Origin: Azospirillaceae bacterium
Lineage (GTDB): Bacteria > Pseudomonadota > Alphaproteobacteria > Azospirillales > Azospirillaceae
Direction: 5' to 3'
Assembly (NCBI GenBank): GCA_035645145.1
Contig: DASQNC010000025.1
Span: 248,001-312,000 of the forward strand
DNA: 64,000 bases
The stretch's first letter is position 1, and each line of letters begins with the position of its first letter. The notes under the pieces are model-generated. The model searched no databases, was not told the origin of the DNA, and saw nothing but the letters and a program-made list of their open reading frames with translations. Position numbers and translations under genes: made by a program. This document shows positions 19,789 through 29,102 of the stretch, piece by piece.

Positions 19789-21963
19789 CTAACGCACGCT
19801 CCAGGGCCATTCGCCCTGCCGGTCCCGCACCGTTTCCACCCGCCAGGAGCCATCGGCTTCGATGTGGATGGCATGGACTCCTTTCCGGAACCGATCCCAG
19901 CGGTGGATCACCCTGGGTGCCCGACAGTAGGGCGCCGCGCGGTCGGTAACCACGATCTGGGCTGTTCGGCAAACCGGTGTCAGGACGGCCCGGTCCATGA
20001 TGAATGCGACCGTCACCCCGTGGCGGCGGTAAAAGCAACGCTGGGCGTCGCAGTCCAGCACGCCGTCGACCGACCGCCCGTTGCGTGGAAACACGGGGGA
20101 CCGCGCCTCCGGATCGGCGCCGTCGCGCCGGCGCCAGTTCTCGGCATGGAAACGCCCGGCCCGGGCCGAGGACAGGACGAGGGTCCCGTCGGCGGCACGA
20201 ACCGCGGCCAGACGGCCATCGTCGGATAACAGGACCGCAGGCCGCTCCCCGGCGACGACGGCCAGGGTGCCACCCGCCAGAACACCGAGCAGCCCCCAGA
20301 CGCGCAGGCGCGTTCGCCACAAGCAAAGCCAAAGCCCGCCGCCGACCACCAGCAGAAAGGCGGAATCCCCGACGGCCGGAACGCGGACCAGTGCCCCGGG
20401 AAGGTCCGCCACCACGCGGGCGACCTCGATCAGCACGTCCACGCCCCAGCCCATGGCGACCAGGGCCGGACTTTCCACACCGAACGGCATCAGAAGACCG
20501 GCGACGATGCCGGCCGGCATGATCCAGAACGCGGTCAGCGGAATCGCGGCCATGTTCGCGAGAACGCCGTGGACCGACAGCTGCTGGAAATGGAACAGGC
20601 TGAACGGCGCGGTTGCCATGGTTGCCACGACCGAGCTGATCAGGATCGCGCCGAAGTGCAGGGCCCCCTTCCCGATCCAGCCCGTACGGCTTCGAATCAT
20701 CCGCAGCCGGGGTTGCAGGACCTCGTACGCGGCGGTCAGCGCGGCGACGGCCGCGAAGGACATTTGGAAGCTGACGCCCAGGACGCTGTCGGGGGCCAGC
20801 GCGATGACAACGACGGCGGCGAAGGCGACCGTTCGCATGCTGATGGCGGTGCGATCCGTCAGGACGGCCAACAGGACCAGGCCGACCATCAGCATCGAAC
20901 GGGCCGTGGGCACCGGTGCCCCCACCAGCAGCGTGTAGCCGCCGGCCACCAGAAGGGACACGACCGCCGCGATCTTCTTGATGGGCAGGCGCAATGCGAC
21001 CGGCGGCATAGCCGCAAGTCCGGCACGGACGACGAAGAGGATGCCGCCGGCCACCAGCCCGATGTGCAGGCCGGAAATGGACAGCAGATGGGCCAGACCG
21101 CTGTCGCGGAACCACCGTATCACCTGGGCGTCGATCCCGGTCTGCTGCCCGTTCAACAGGGCGGTCGTGATTGCCGCGGATGGACCATCGACGGCAGCGG
21201 CCACGCGGTCCGCCACATGCTGGCGGGCCTTCGCGAACCACAGGGCGATACGGTCGACCGGCCCGGCCGGCGGCCCCTCGATCCGCTGGAGGCGACCAAC
21301 CGCGAACCCCATCCCGCCGATCCGGTCGAAAAAGGCGTTCCGCCGGAAATCGAAGGCATCGGGCTCGACGGGCCCCGGCGGTGGTCGCAGGACCGCGCGG
21401 ACACGGATCAAAGCGCCGGGCTCCGGCGCCGCATCGCTCCGACGCAAACGGATGCGGACGCGCGCCGGCGTGCGCTCCGGCACCAGCCCCTCGACCCGAA
21501 CCTCGCCCAGCAGCACACGGGGGCCGCCGGGCATCCGATCCACCGCCAGGACCCGCCCGGCCACGGCGGCCGAGCCGACCGGTTTTTCGAGCACCGGTGC
21601 GGACACCAGGGCCGTGCGGATCTGGGCGGACAGGTATCCCCCCGTCACCGCCAGGACGGCGGCCGCGACCAATGAAAGGAGGAATGCCCGCCGCACGACG
21701 AGCCAGCCCAGGGCGGCGGCGCAGAACGCCACGATCCCGATGGCCGGATGCGGTTGGGAGGCAATCGCGAAATGCGCCACCACACCCGAAGCCATGAGGA
21801 CGGGAAGCCAAAGGGCAAGCCGCTCCCGCTCGGCCTGCACCGTATTGCCGACCGCGCGCGCGAGGGGGACCGTGGGGCGTTCCGACGCGGGCGCCGGCTG
21901 GATATCGGAGATGCGGTCGGTCACGGCGCGGCTCCGCGCAGGCTGCACGGCCCGCGGGTTCAT
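19789..21963 (-). CDS. comEC: ComEC/Rec2 family DNA-uptake channel protein
   Basis: Predicted inner-membrane protein related to the ComEC channel that moves single-stranded DNA into the cytoplasm in competent bacteria. The 724-residue product has about ten transmembrane helices. It has an N-terminal DUF4131-like segment (residues about 50-240), then the Competence domain with LLNGQQTGIDAQVIRWFRDSGLAHLLSISGLHIGLVAGG-type sequence and GAPVPTARSMLM. The C-terminal 150 residues are soluble and lack a full metallo-beta-lactamase metal site (no HxHxDH), as in many alphaproteobacteria. It is convergent with lexA (22 bases apart) and divergent from gltX. Whether the cell is competent is unknown. Confidence 0.9.
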   Translation of the reverse strand: MNPRAVQPARSRAVTDRISDIQPAPASERPTVPLARAVGNTVQAERERLALWLPVLMASGVVAHFAIASQPHPAIGIVAFCAAALGWLVVRRAFLLSLVAAAVLAVTGGYLSAQIRTALVSAPVLEKPVGSAAVAGRVLAVDRMPGGPRVLLGEVRVEGLVPERTPARVRIRLRRSDAAPEPGALIRVRAVLRPPPGPVEPDAFDFRRNAFFDRIGGMGFAVGRLQRIEGPPAGPVDRIALWFAKARQHVADRVAAAVDGPSAAITTALLNGQQTGIDAQVIRWFRDSGLAHLLSISGLHIGLVAGGILFVVRAGLAAMPPVALRLPIKKIAAVVSLLVAGGYTLLVGAPVPTARSMLMVGLVLLAVLTDRTAISMRTVAFAAVVVIALAPDSVLGVSFQMSFAAVAALTAAYEVLQPRLRMIRSRTGWIGKGALHFGAILISSVVATMATAPFSLFHFQQLSVHGVLANMAAIPLTAFWIMPAGIVAGLLMPFGVESPALVAMGWGVDVLIEVARVVADLPGALVRVPAVGDSAFLLVVGGGLWLCLWRTRLRVWGLLGVLAGGTLAVVAGERPAVLLSDDGRLAAVRAADGTLVLSSARAGRFHAENWRRRDGADPEARSPVFPRNGRSVDGVLDCDAQRCFYRRHGVTVAFIMDRAVLTPVCRTAQIVVTDRAAPYCRAPRVIHRWDRFRKGVHAIHIEADGSWRVETVRDRQGEWPWSVR

Positions 21964-22019
21964 GCTAAGGGAAGCCCCGACAGCACATTAGCACCGAACG
22001 TAACCTACGGTAGTTGACG

Positions 22020-23426
22020 ATGACCGTCGTGACCCGCTTCGCTCCCTCGCCGACCGGTTTCCTCCACATCGGCGGGGCCCGCACAGCCCTGTTCAACTGG
22101 CTGTTTGCCCGCAGGCACGGCGGCAGGTTCCTGCTGCGCATCGAGGACACCGACCGGGCAAGGTCCACCGATGCGGCGGTCACGGCCATCCTGGAAGGCC
22201 TGAAGTGGCTCGGCCTGGATTGGGATGGCGAGGCCGTGTCCCAGTTCTCGCGCGTGCGGCGCCACGCAGAGGTGGCGCACCAGATGCTGGCCGAGGGCAC
22301 CGCGTACCGCTGCTACGCCACCCAGGAGGAGTTGGCCGAGCTGCGGGCGTACCAGGAGGCCAACAAGCTCCCGCTGCGGTACGACGGGCGGTGGCGCGAC
22401 CGCGACCCGTCCGAGGCGCCGGCGGGGGCCAAGCCGGTGATCCGCCTGAAGGCGCCGACCGAAGGCGAGACGGTCGTGCGCGACCACGTCCGCGGCGAAG
22501 TCAGGGTCCAGAACGCGCAACTGGACGACATGGTGCTGCTGCGCTCCGACGGGACGCCGACCTACATGCTGGCCGTCGTGGTCGACGACCACGACATGGG
22601 GGTGACCCATGTCGTGCGCGGCGACGACCATTTCACGAACACATTCCGCCAGCTTCAGATCTACCGCGCGATGAACTGGCAGCCGCCCGAGTTCGCGCAT
22701 GTGCCCCTCATCCATGGGGCCGACGGGGCGAAGCTGTCGAAGCGGCACGGGGCGCTGGGCGTGGAGGCCTACCGCGACATGGGCTACCTGCCCGAAGCCG
22801 TGCGCAATTATCTGCTGCGCCTGGGTTGGGCCCACGGCGACGACGAGATCATTCCAACCGACAAGGCGATCGAGTGGTTCAACCTGGAGGGCATCGGGCG
22901 CTCCCCTGCCCGCTTCGATTTCGCCAAGCTGGACAGCCTGAACGCCCACTATATGCGCGAAGCCGACGCCGCCCGGCTTTGCAACCTGATCCTGCCGCGT
23001 CTCGCCGACATCCTCGGACGACCGCTCGGGGAAGCCGAGCGGAACATGCTGTACCGCGCGATGCCGGGCCTGAAGGCGCGTGCGAAGACGCTGAAGGACC
23101 TGGCGGAAAGTGCCGCCTTCTATTTCCGGGCCACTCCGTTGACCATGGACGACAAGGCGAAGGCCCAATTGCAGGGCACAGGTGCCGAACTGCTCGCCGC
23201 GTTGAGGGACGCGATGGCCGGGCTGGCCGACTGGCGGGCGGACGCGATCGAAGGCGCGGCCCGGGATCTGGCCGAAGCCCGCGGGGAGAAGCTGGGCAAG
23301 CTTGCGCAGCCGCTGCGGGCGGTGTTGACCGGCTCGACCATCTCGCCCCCGGTCTTCGAGGTGGCCGAAATCCTGGGCCGGGACGCCACGTTGCGTCGCA
23401 TCGCGGACGCACTCGGGTCGCATTGA
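22020..23426 (+). CDS. gltX: Glutamate--tRNA ligase
   Basis: Charges tRNA-Glu, and possibly tRNA-Gln before amidation. The 468-residue class I synthetase has [22 protein letters not shown] at the N-terminus (HIGH box at residue 16) and the KMSKS-type loop KLSKRHG near residue 239. The C-terminal anticodon-binding helical domain is complete. The ATG at 22020 gives the standard N-terminus; a TTG six bases earlier is in frame but unlikely. comEC is divergent with only 56 bases between, so the promoters are close-packed. Confidence 0.96.
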   Translation: MTVVTRFAPSPTGFLHIGGARTALFNWLFARRHGGRFLLRIEDTDRARSTDAAVTAILEGLKWLGLDWDGEAVSQFSRVRRHAEVAHQMLAEGTAYRCYATQEELAELRAYQEANKLPLRYDGRWRDRDPSEAPAGAKPVIRLKAPTEGETVVRDHVRGEVRVQNAQLDDMVLLRSDGTPTYMLAVVVDDHDMGVTHVVRGDDHFTNTFRQLQIYRAMNWQPPEFAHVPLIHGADGAKLSKRHGALGVEAYRDMGYLPEAVRNYLLRLGWAHGDDEIIPTDKAIEWFNLEGIGRSPARFDFAKLDSLNAHYMREADAARLCNLILPRLADILGRPLGEAERNMLYRAMPGLKARAKTLKDLAESAAFYFRATPLTMDDKAKAQLQGTGAELLAALRDAMAGLADWRADAIEGAARDLAEARGEKLGKLAQPLRAVLTGSTISPPVFEVAEILGRDATLRRIADALGSH

Positions 23427-23532
23427 TACCCATGCTGCGTTGCCAAAGAAATTACGGCGCTTTATTGTCACCGATGACCTTGCGCCCGGCAGAGTCGGGC
23501 GGCCTTGCCAACCGGAATCAGGACGAAATCGC

Positions 23533-24855
23533 ATGAGCGCTGAGAGCACTTCGCGGCCGGCGAACGCCACCGTCTCCCTTGGCGATACCGCCACGGGCAA
23601 GTCGGTCCAACTGCCGGTCATGAAGGGATCGACGGGCCCGGATGTCGTCGATATCCGCAAGCTCTATGGCGAAACCGGGATGTTCACCTATGACCCGGGT
23701 TTCACATCCACGGCGGCTTGCGAATCGAAGATCACCTACATCGACGGTGACAAGGGCGTCCTGCTGCACCGCGGCTATGCGATCGAAGAGCTGGCCGAGA
23801 AGAGCGACTTCATGGAGGTGTGCTACCTGCTCCTCCATGGAGAGCTCCCGACCGCGGCGCAGAAGACCCAGTTCGAGCACAGCATCACGTACCATTCGAT
23901 GGTGCATGAGCAGCTCACCGCCTTCTACCGCGGCTTCCGGCGCGACGCCCACCCGATGGCGATCATGTGCGGCGTCGTCGGTGCGTTGTCCGCCTTCTAC
24001 CACGACTCCACGGACATCGAGGATCCGAAGCAGCGGCTTGTGGCGTCCCACCGCCTGATCGCGAAGATGCCGACCCTCGCCGCCATGGCGTACAAGTATT
24101 CGGTCGGCCAGCCGTTCATGTATCCGCGCAACGATCTGAGCTACGCGGAAAACTTCCTGTACATGACGTTCGCCGTTCCGTGCGAGCCGTACAAGGTGAA
24201 CCCGGTCCTGGCAAAGGCGATGGACCGGATCTTCATCCTCCACGCCGACCACGAACAGAACGCGTCGACCTCGACCGTGCGCCTGGCCGGCTCGTCGGGT
24301 GCAAACCCGTTCGCGTGCATCGCCGCCGGCATCGCCTGCCTGTGGGGCCCCGCCCACGGTGGCGCGAACGAGGCGGTGCTCAAGATGCTCGAGGAGATCG
24401 GGACCAAGGACCGCATCCCCGAGTTCATCAAGCGCGCGAAGGACAAGAACGACAGCTTCCGGCTGATGGGCTTCGGCCACCGCGTCTACAAGAACTACGA
24501 TCCGCGCGCCAAGGTGATGCAGCAGACCTGCAAGGAGGTCCTGGACACCCTCGGCATCAAGGACGACCCGCTGTTGGACATCGCGGTGGAGCTCGAGCGG
24601 ATTGCGCTTCAGGACGAGTACTTCGTCGAAAAGAAGCTCTATCCGAACGTCGACTTCTACTCGGGCATCATCCTCAAGGCGATGGGCTTCCCGACCAGCA
24701 TGTTCACCGTGCTGTTCGCGCTGGCCCGCACCGTCGGCTGGATCGCCCAGTGGATGGAAATGATCGACGATCCGGTGCAGAAGATCGGCCGCCCGCGCCA
24801 GCTCTACACCGGCCACACGCACCGTCCCTACGTGTCGCTCACCCAGCGTGGCTAA
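23533..24855 (+). CDS. gltA: Citrate synthase (type II)
   Basis: Condenses acetyl-CoA and oxaloacetate to citrate, entry step of the TCA cycle. The 440-residue product has the Gram-negative hexameric type N-terminal extension and the catalytic residues in [11 protein letters not shown] (His), [14 protein letters not shown] (His) and PNVDFYSGI (Asp). AGGACG lies eight bases before the ATG at 23533; the frame is open further upstream but without homology. It follows gltX on the same strand after a 106-base gap that may hold its own promoter. Confidence 0.97.
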   Translation: MSAESTSRPANATVSLGDTATGKSVQLPVMKGSTGPDVVDIRKLYGETGMFTYDPGFTSTAACESKITYIDGDKGVLLHRGYAIEELAEKSDFMEVCYLLLHGELPTAAQKTQFEHSITYHSMVHEQLTAFYRGFRRDAHPMAIMCGVVGALSAFYHDSTDIEDPKQRLVASHRLIAKMPTLAAMAYKYSVGQPFMYPRNDLSYAENFLYMTFAVPCEPYKVNPVLAKAMDRIFILHADHEQNASTSTVRLAGSSGANPFACIAAGIACLWGPAHGGANEAVLKMLEEIGTKDRIPEFIKRAKDKNDSFRLMGFGHRVYKNYDPRAKVMQQTCKEVLDTLGIKDDPLLDIAVELERIALQDEYFVEKKLYPNVDFYSGIILKAMGFPTSMFTVLFALARTVGWIAQWMEMIDDPVQKIGRPRQLYTGHTHRPYVSLTQRG

Positions 24856-25060
24856 GCAGGCATCCAATCGTGCCGGAGGACGGGGGGGCTCGGAACGGCC
24901 TCCCCGCGTTCCGGTGCGTATCACCGGGCTGCGGCAGGCCAGGGTGCGGCTGGATGCAGCCAACGACAACAAGGGCCCCATGGCAACGCGTCGGCGGCGT
25001 GCTTGGTTTTGGGCGGCCCTGACGGCGGCTCTGGCAGCCGCCGCGGCATACGCCCTTTAA
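24848..25060 (+). CDS. Small hypothetical protein with C-terminal membrane segment
   Basis: A 70-residue basic product with GTG start overlapping the last eight bases of gltA. The N-terminal 45 residues are Arg/Lys-rich and end in AANDN, a short pattern that I recall in small alphaproteobacterial proteins. The last 20 residues ([18 protein letters not shown]) are a plausible tail-anchor helix. No function is recognised. The overlap suggests translational coupling to gltA, but the gene could be spurious. Confidence 0.4.
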   Translation: MAKQASNRAGGRGGSERPPRVPVRITGLRQARVRLDAANDNKGPMATRRRRAWFWAALTAALAAAAAYAL

Positions 25061-25071
25061 GCAGGGCGCCC

Positions 25072-25095
25072 CGGACGGCGCGACGGCGCCGTCCG
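25072..25095. terminator. Hairpin between gltA/small ORF and lpxB (convergent)
   Basis: A perfect 10-bp inverted repeat (25072-25081 with 25086-25095) with a GACG loop sits two bases from the lpxB stop. It is positioned to end transcription from both sides. There is no clear T-tract. Confidence 0.5.
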
Positions 25096-25097
25096 TT

Positions 25098-26258
25098 CTA
25101 TCGCACCAAACGCCGCGCCCCGATTTCGGCGAGAACCACATCCGCCGCGCGCTCGCTCGGCGGCGCGCCGCCGGCCCCCAGCCACGCGGCCACGTGGTGA
25201 AGCCCCGCGATCTGCGCATCGCGCGCCGTCGGTGAGTCGAGCAGTTCCGCAATCGCGGCCGCGAGCCGGTCGGGCCGGCAATCCTGCTGCAGGAGTTCCG
25301 GGACGAGCATCCGCTCCAGCATGATGTTGACGAGGTTGACGTATTTGATGCGGATGAGCCTACGGACCGCCCAGGCCGTCAGCGGGTGGACCTTGTAGGC
25401 GACCACCGCCGGAACCCGCGCCAACGCAAGTTCCAGGGCCACCGTCCCCGAGCAGGCGAGTGCGCAATGGGAAGCGGCAAAGGCGTCGAACTTTTCCTCG
25501 TCGCCGGTCACCACGATGACCGGGAACGGCCAGTCGCGGGTGGCATTGCGGACCGTTTCCTCCCAGTGCGGCAAGGTCGGAACGCAAATGGCCAGACCGG
25601 GGTGGGTTTCCCGGAGGCGGCGAAGCGTATCGGCGAACACCGGCAGCAGGGCTCCGATCTCGCCGCGCCGGCTGCCGGGGAGAACCACGACCAAGGGCTG
25701 GCCCGCGGCAAGCCCGTGCCGGGCCCGGAACCGCTCGGCCAAGCCGGCGTCCGCTCCGCTCTCGACCACGGGATGCCCGACAAAGGTGCAGGCCACCCCC
25801 TCCCGCTCGAAATAGGGCGGTTCGAACGGCAGCAGGGCCATCAGATGGTCCACCGACCGCGCCACCTTTTTCGCCCGTCCGGGACGCCATGCCCACACCG
25901 ATGGCGCGACATAGTGGATGAAGGGAATGCCCAGCGGCCGACACCGCTTGGCGACACGGAAGCAGAAATCCGGCGCGTCGATGGTCACCACCGCATCGGG
26001 GCGGTGGGTTCGGATCGCCTCCACCACGGCACCCATCCGTTTCAGGATCAGGCGGAGCCTCGGCAGCACTTCCGCGACGCCCATGACCGCGATGTCGGAC
26101 ATCGGGAACAGCGATGCCAGTCCCACGGCTTCCATCCTCGGGCCGCCGACCCCGAAGAACTCCACCGGCTGATCGCCGGCCTTCCGCCGCAACGCCGTGA
26201 TGAGCCGGGCGCCCAGCACATCGCCCGATGGTTCCCCCGCGATCACGAGCACGCGCAC
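25098..26258 (-). CDS. lpxB: Lipid-A-disaccharide synthase
   Basis: Joins UDP-2,3-diacylglucosamine and lipid X into the lipid A disaccharide at the inner membrane. The 386-residue product begins RVLVIAGEPSGDVLGARLI and shows VTIDAPDFCFRVAKRCR, HYVAPSVWAWRPGRAKK, VGHPVVES, LPGSRRGEI and ACSGTVALELAL, all typical of the GT19 family. I chose the GTG at 26258, which gives the family start MRVLVIAGEPSG just past the lpxI stop, with GGGGA upstream. The longer frame reaches into lpxI. It is the last gene of the fabZ-lpxA-lpxI-lpxB run. Confidence 0.95.
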   Translation of the reverse strand: MRVLVIAGEPSGDVLGARLITALRRKAGDQPVEFFGVGGPRMEAVGLASLFPMSDIAVMGVAEVLPRLRLILKRMGAVVEAIRTHRPDAVVTIDAPDFCFRVAKRCRPLGIPFIHYVAPSVWAWRPGRAKKVARSVDHLMALLPFEPPYFEREGVACTFVGHPVVESGADAGLAERFRARHGLAAGQPLVVVLPGSRRGEIGALLPVFADTLRRLRETHPGLAICVPTLPHWEETVRNATRDWPFPVIVVTGDEEKFDAFAASHCALACSGTVALELALARVPAVVAYKVHPLTAWAVRRLIRIKYVNLVNIMLERMLVPELLQQDCRPDRLAAAIAELLDSPTARDAQIAGLHHVAAWLGAGGAPPSERAADVVLAEIGARRLVR

Positions 26259-26262
26259 GGGC

Positions 26263-27087
26263 CTAATCCCCGATTTCAAGGCCGACGATGAACAGGCCAT
26301 GCCGATCGGCGGCCTCGATCAAGCCGGCGAAATCGACGACCAGTGTCCCGCCGGCACGGGCCGCGATGCCCCGCAACCCGGCTGCGGCAGCCTCCTCGAC
26401 CGTATCCGGCCCGATCGTCGGAAGGTCGAGGCGGTGATCCTGTTGCGGTTTCACCAGCTTCACCAGGACACCACCGGGGCCGCCGCGCCGAAGGCCGCCA
26501 CAGCGGCGCACAAGCGCGTCGGTGCCCTCGATGGCCTCGACCCCGAGCACCAAACCCTGCTGGACGACCACCGACTGCCCCACATCGACCGCGCCGAGTG
26601 CGCGCGCGACCTCAAGCCCCCGTGCGATGTCCGCTTCGGCCTGGGCGTCCGGCCGTACGGCCGTGGGCACGCCGGGGGCTAGCAGAAGGTCTGCCCAAAG
26701 CTGATGGGCGCCGACCACCCGGAACCGCTCCTCGTCCTCGAGGATGCGGGCGAGCGTCCGCATGATGCCGTCGTCGCCCAGGGCCCGAAAACCAATCGAG
26801 GCGAGGATCTTCGCGGCGCGCCAATCGGGCTTCAGGTCGCTCAGCGACGGGCGGCGCACCGGCCCGAAGAAAACCAGGTCCCGAACCCCGTTCCCGTGCA
26901 GCCAATTGATGATGGCCCCCACCTGCCCCATGGAGGCCCAGAGGTGAGGGAAGCCCTCGACGGTGGCCGCATCGGTCTGGCCATGGAGGGCCACGATGAA
27001 CACTTCGCGGCCGTTGGATCTGCAAATCTCGGCCAGCCGACGCGGGAGCGCTCCGCCCCCGGCGATCAGCCCGAGCTTATCCGCCAT
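26263..27087 (-). CDS. lpxI: UDP-2,3-diacylglucosamine pyrophosphatase LpxI
   Basis: Cleaves UDP-2,3-diacylglucosamine to lipid X and UMP; LpxI replaces LpxH in alphaproteobacteria. The 274-residue product has KLGLIAGGGALPRRLAE at the N-terminus and the C-terminal LpxI domain with KPQQDHRLDLPTIGPDTVE, in which the Asp-rich TIGPDT stretch belongs to the active site. The ATG at 27087 overlaps the end of lpxA by 11 bases. lpxB follows within five bases, consistent with consecutive pathway steps. Confidence 0.94.
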   Translation of the reverse strand: MADKLGLIAGGGALPRRLAEICRSNGREVFIVALHGQTDAATVEGFPHLWASMGQVGAIINWLHGNGVRDLVFFGPVRRPSLSDLKPDWRAAKILASIGFRALGDDGIMRTLARILEDEERFRVVGAHQLWADLLLAPGVPTAVRPDAQAEADIARGLEVARALGAVDVGQSVVVQQGLVLGVEAIEGTDALVRRCGGLRRGGPGGVLVKLVKPQQDHRLDLPTIGPDTVEEAAAAGLRGIAARAGGTLVVDFAGLIEAADRHGLFIVGLEIGD

Positions 27088-27880
27088 TCGTGCTACGGGG
27101 CAGGCAGACCGCGCGCTTGGACTCCTCGCGCATGAACCCGATGACCCGGCTGACGACGGGGTTCTCGGCGAAGGCGCGTGCCACCTCCTCCATGCGCTCG
27201 GCCAGGGTTCCTTCCGGCGCGAACAACATCCGATAAGCGCTGCGCAGGGTCCGGATGTCTTCCCGATTGAAACCGCGCCGCTCCAAACCGACAAGGTTCA
27301 GCCCCGACAGGCGGGCGCGCTCCCCCATCACCAGCCCATAGGGGATCACGTCGTTCTCGACGCCCGACATGCCCCCGATCATCGCGTGCTCGCCGATGCG
27401 GCAGAACTGGTGGACTGCGGAAAGCCCCCCCAGGAACGCATGGTCCCCGACGACGACATGGCCCGCCAACGTGGCGCAGTTGGCGAGGACCACGCGGTTG
27501 CCGACGATGCAATCGTGGGCCACATGCGACGACGCCATCAACAGGCAGTCGTCCCCGATCCGGGTCACCATACCCCCCCCGGCGGTTCCCGGCTGGATGG
27601 TCACGTATTCGCGGATCCGGTTGTTCCGGCCGATGATGACTTCGGACGGTTCGCCCTTGTACTTCAGATCCTGCGGCGGGTGGCCGATGGACGCGAAGGG
27701 AAAGACGACCGTGCCCGCCCCGATCCGTGTCCGCCCCGCCACCACGACATGGGACAGGAGTTTCACGCCTTCATTGAGTTCGACGTCGGGTCCGATCACG
27801 CAGAAGGGACCGACCTCGACACCGTCGGCCAAACGCGCGGCCGGGTCGACAACCGCTGAAGGATGGATGTTGGCTGCCAT
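27077..27880 (-). CDS. lpxA: Acyl-ACP--UDP-N-acetylglucosamine O-acyltransferase
   Basis: Adds the first acyl chain to UDP-GlcNAc, beginning lipid A synthesis. The 267-residue left-handed beta-helix protein starts IHPSAVVDPAARLADGVEVGPFCVIG, with hexapeptide repeats through residue 190. It contains the catalytic His in MASSHVAHDC (near residue 125) and HQFCRIGEHAMIGG. The C-terminal helical part is present. It starts seven bases after the fabZ stop. Confidence 0.96.
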   Translation of the reverse strand: MAANIHPSAVVDPAARLADGVEVGPFCVIGPDVELNEGVKLLSHVVVAGRTRIGAGTVVFPFASIGHPPQDLKYKGEPSEVIIGRNNRIREYVTIQPGTAGGGMVTRIGDDCLLMASSHVAHDCIVGNRVVLANCATLAGHVVVGDHAFLGGLSAVHQFCRIGEHAMIGGMSGVENDVIPYGLVMGERARLSGLNLVGLERRGFNREDIRTLRSAYRMLFAPEGTLAERMEEVARAFAENPVVSRVIGFMREESKRAVCLPRSTNGG

Positions 27881-27887
27881 CTTGCGC

Positions 27888-28355
27888 TCAGCTGTCCATG
27901 ATCATGGCGGAGAAGGTTGCCTCGGCGCAGAGCTGGCCGTTCACCCTGGCCTCTCCACGGAATTTCCAAACATTGGCCCGGTGGCGGATCTTCTCCACGT
28001 GGATGTGCGCCGTGTCACCCGGAGTGAGCGGGCGCCGGAATCGCGCATCGTCCACCGTCATGAAATAGACGAGCTTGCCTTCCGCGGCCGATCCCAACGT
28101 GTGGACGACCAGAACGGCCGCCGTCTGCGCCATGGATTCGATGATCAGCACGCCGGGCATGACCGGGCGGCTGGGGAAATGCCCCTGGAAGTACTGCTCG
28201 TTGATGGAAACGTTCTTGATCCCGACGGCGCTGTGGTCGGGGACCACGTCGACCACGCGGTCGATCATCAGCATCGGATATCGATGCGGGATCATCTCCA
28301 TCACGCGCGTGATGTCGATCTCCGCGATGGCCGGCTTGTCGGCGGTCACGTCCAT
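27888..28355 (-). CDS. fabZ: 3-hydroxyacyl-ACP dehydratase FabZ
   Basis: Dehydrates 3-hydroxyacyl-ACP in fatty acid elongation and so balances membrane lipid against lipid A, which uses the same substrates. The 155-residue hot-dog protein has [13 protein letters not shown], the active-site His in [16 protein letters not shown] and the Glu in [14 protein letters not shown] lies about ten bases before the ATG. It is 106 bases after skp; lpxD, often between them, is missing. Confidence 0.96.
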   Translation of the reverse strand: MDVTADKPAIAEIDITRVMEMIPHRYPMLMIDRVVDVVPDHSAVGIKNVSINEQYFQGHFPSRPVMPGVLIIESMAQTAAVLVVHTLGSAAEGKLVYFMTVDDARFRRPLTPGDTAHIHVEKIRHRANVWKFRGEARVNGQLCAEATFSAMIMDS

Positions 28356-28461
28356 TTGAAAGCCATCCTGGCGACCGTTCCTAGAGTGTGGACCTTGTGC
28401 CCGATCCCGTCCGGATCTTCAACTTTCGAGGACGAGGACCGGCGCGGATCGGCACACCCGG

Positions 28462-29100
28462 TTATTGCTGCGGGACGGAGAGCGCGACTTCCGGCAGGCG
28501 TTGGTTGAGGCGCTCGAGAATCGTCTGCGTCGCTTCCAGCGCGCGGTCGAAGATCACGACCTGGTGCTTCGCCAGCACGATGTTCGCCCCCCGCTCCAGG
28601 GCCACCTCCGCGACGATCTGCATGATGTGGCCCTGTACGACGCGCATGGCATCGCTCATGGCCTGCTCCAACGACCGGCTGCGGGCCTGGACCTGCCGCT
28701 GGCCCTCCAGGACCTGCAATTCGAATTCACGCCGCCGTTGCGCGAAATCCTCCTGCGAAAGCTGTCCGCGTTGGCGGGCCAGTTCCTGCTCGACCTGGCG
28801 CAGCTTCTCCTCCTGCGTGGCGATCTCGCGTTGGAAGGTCTCCCGCTGTTGCTCCAGCGCGCGCTGGACCCCCCGGGCCGCACGCGACTCCTGCTGCACG
28901 CGCTGCATATCGACCACCATGATATGCGGCGCGGCAACTTGGCCGAACGGTGCCTGGGGTGGCGCCCCGAGCGCCGATGGCGGCTGAATGGTCGCCGGGG
29001 CTTGGCCGGGCCTCGGGCTCAACTCGGCCTGCCCTTGCGCGGACTGCCCCCACGCCAGCGCAACGGCAAGACACGCAGAGGCAACCGCTACTCGTCTCAT
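28462..29100 (-). CDS. skp: Periplasmic chaperone Skp / OmpH family
   Basis: Holds unfolded outer-membrane proteins in the periplasm on their way to the BAM complex. The 212-residue product has a signal peptide (about residues 1-23, cleaved after AQG), then a Pro/Ala-rich linker longer than in E. coli Skp. The OmpH domain follows (IMVVDMQRVQQES), with a long charged coiled coil at about residues 80-170. It directly follows bamA by two bases, its usual place. I chose the ATG at 29100, as the longer frame enters bamA. Confidence 0.9.
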   Translation of the reverse strand: MRRVAVASACLAVALAWGQSAQGQAELSPRPGQAPATIQPPSALGAPPQAPFGQVAAPHIMVVDMQRVQQESRAARGVQRALEQQRETFQREIATQEEKLRQVEQELARQRGQLSQEDFAQRRREFELQVLEGQRQVQARSRSLEQAMSDAMRVVQGHIMQIVAEVALERGANIVLAKHQVVIFDRALEATQTILERLNQRLPEVALSVPQQ

Positions 29101-29102
29101 GC

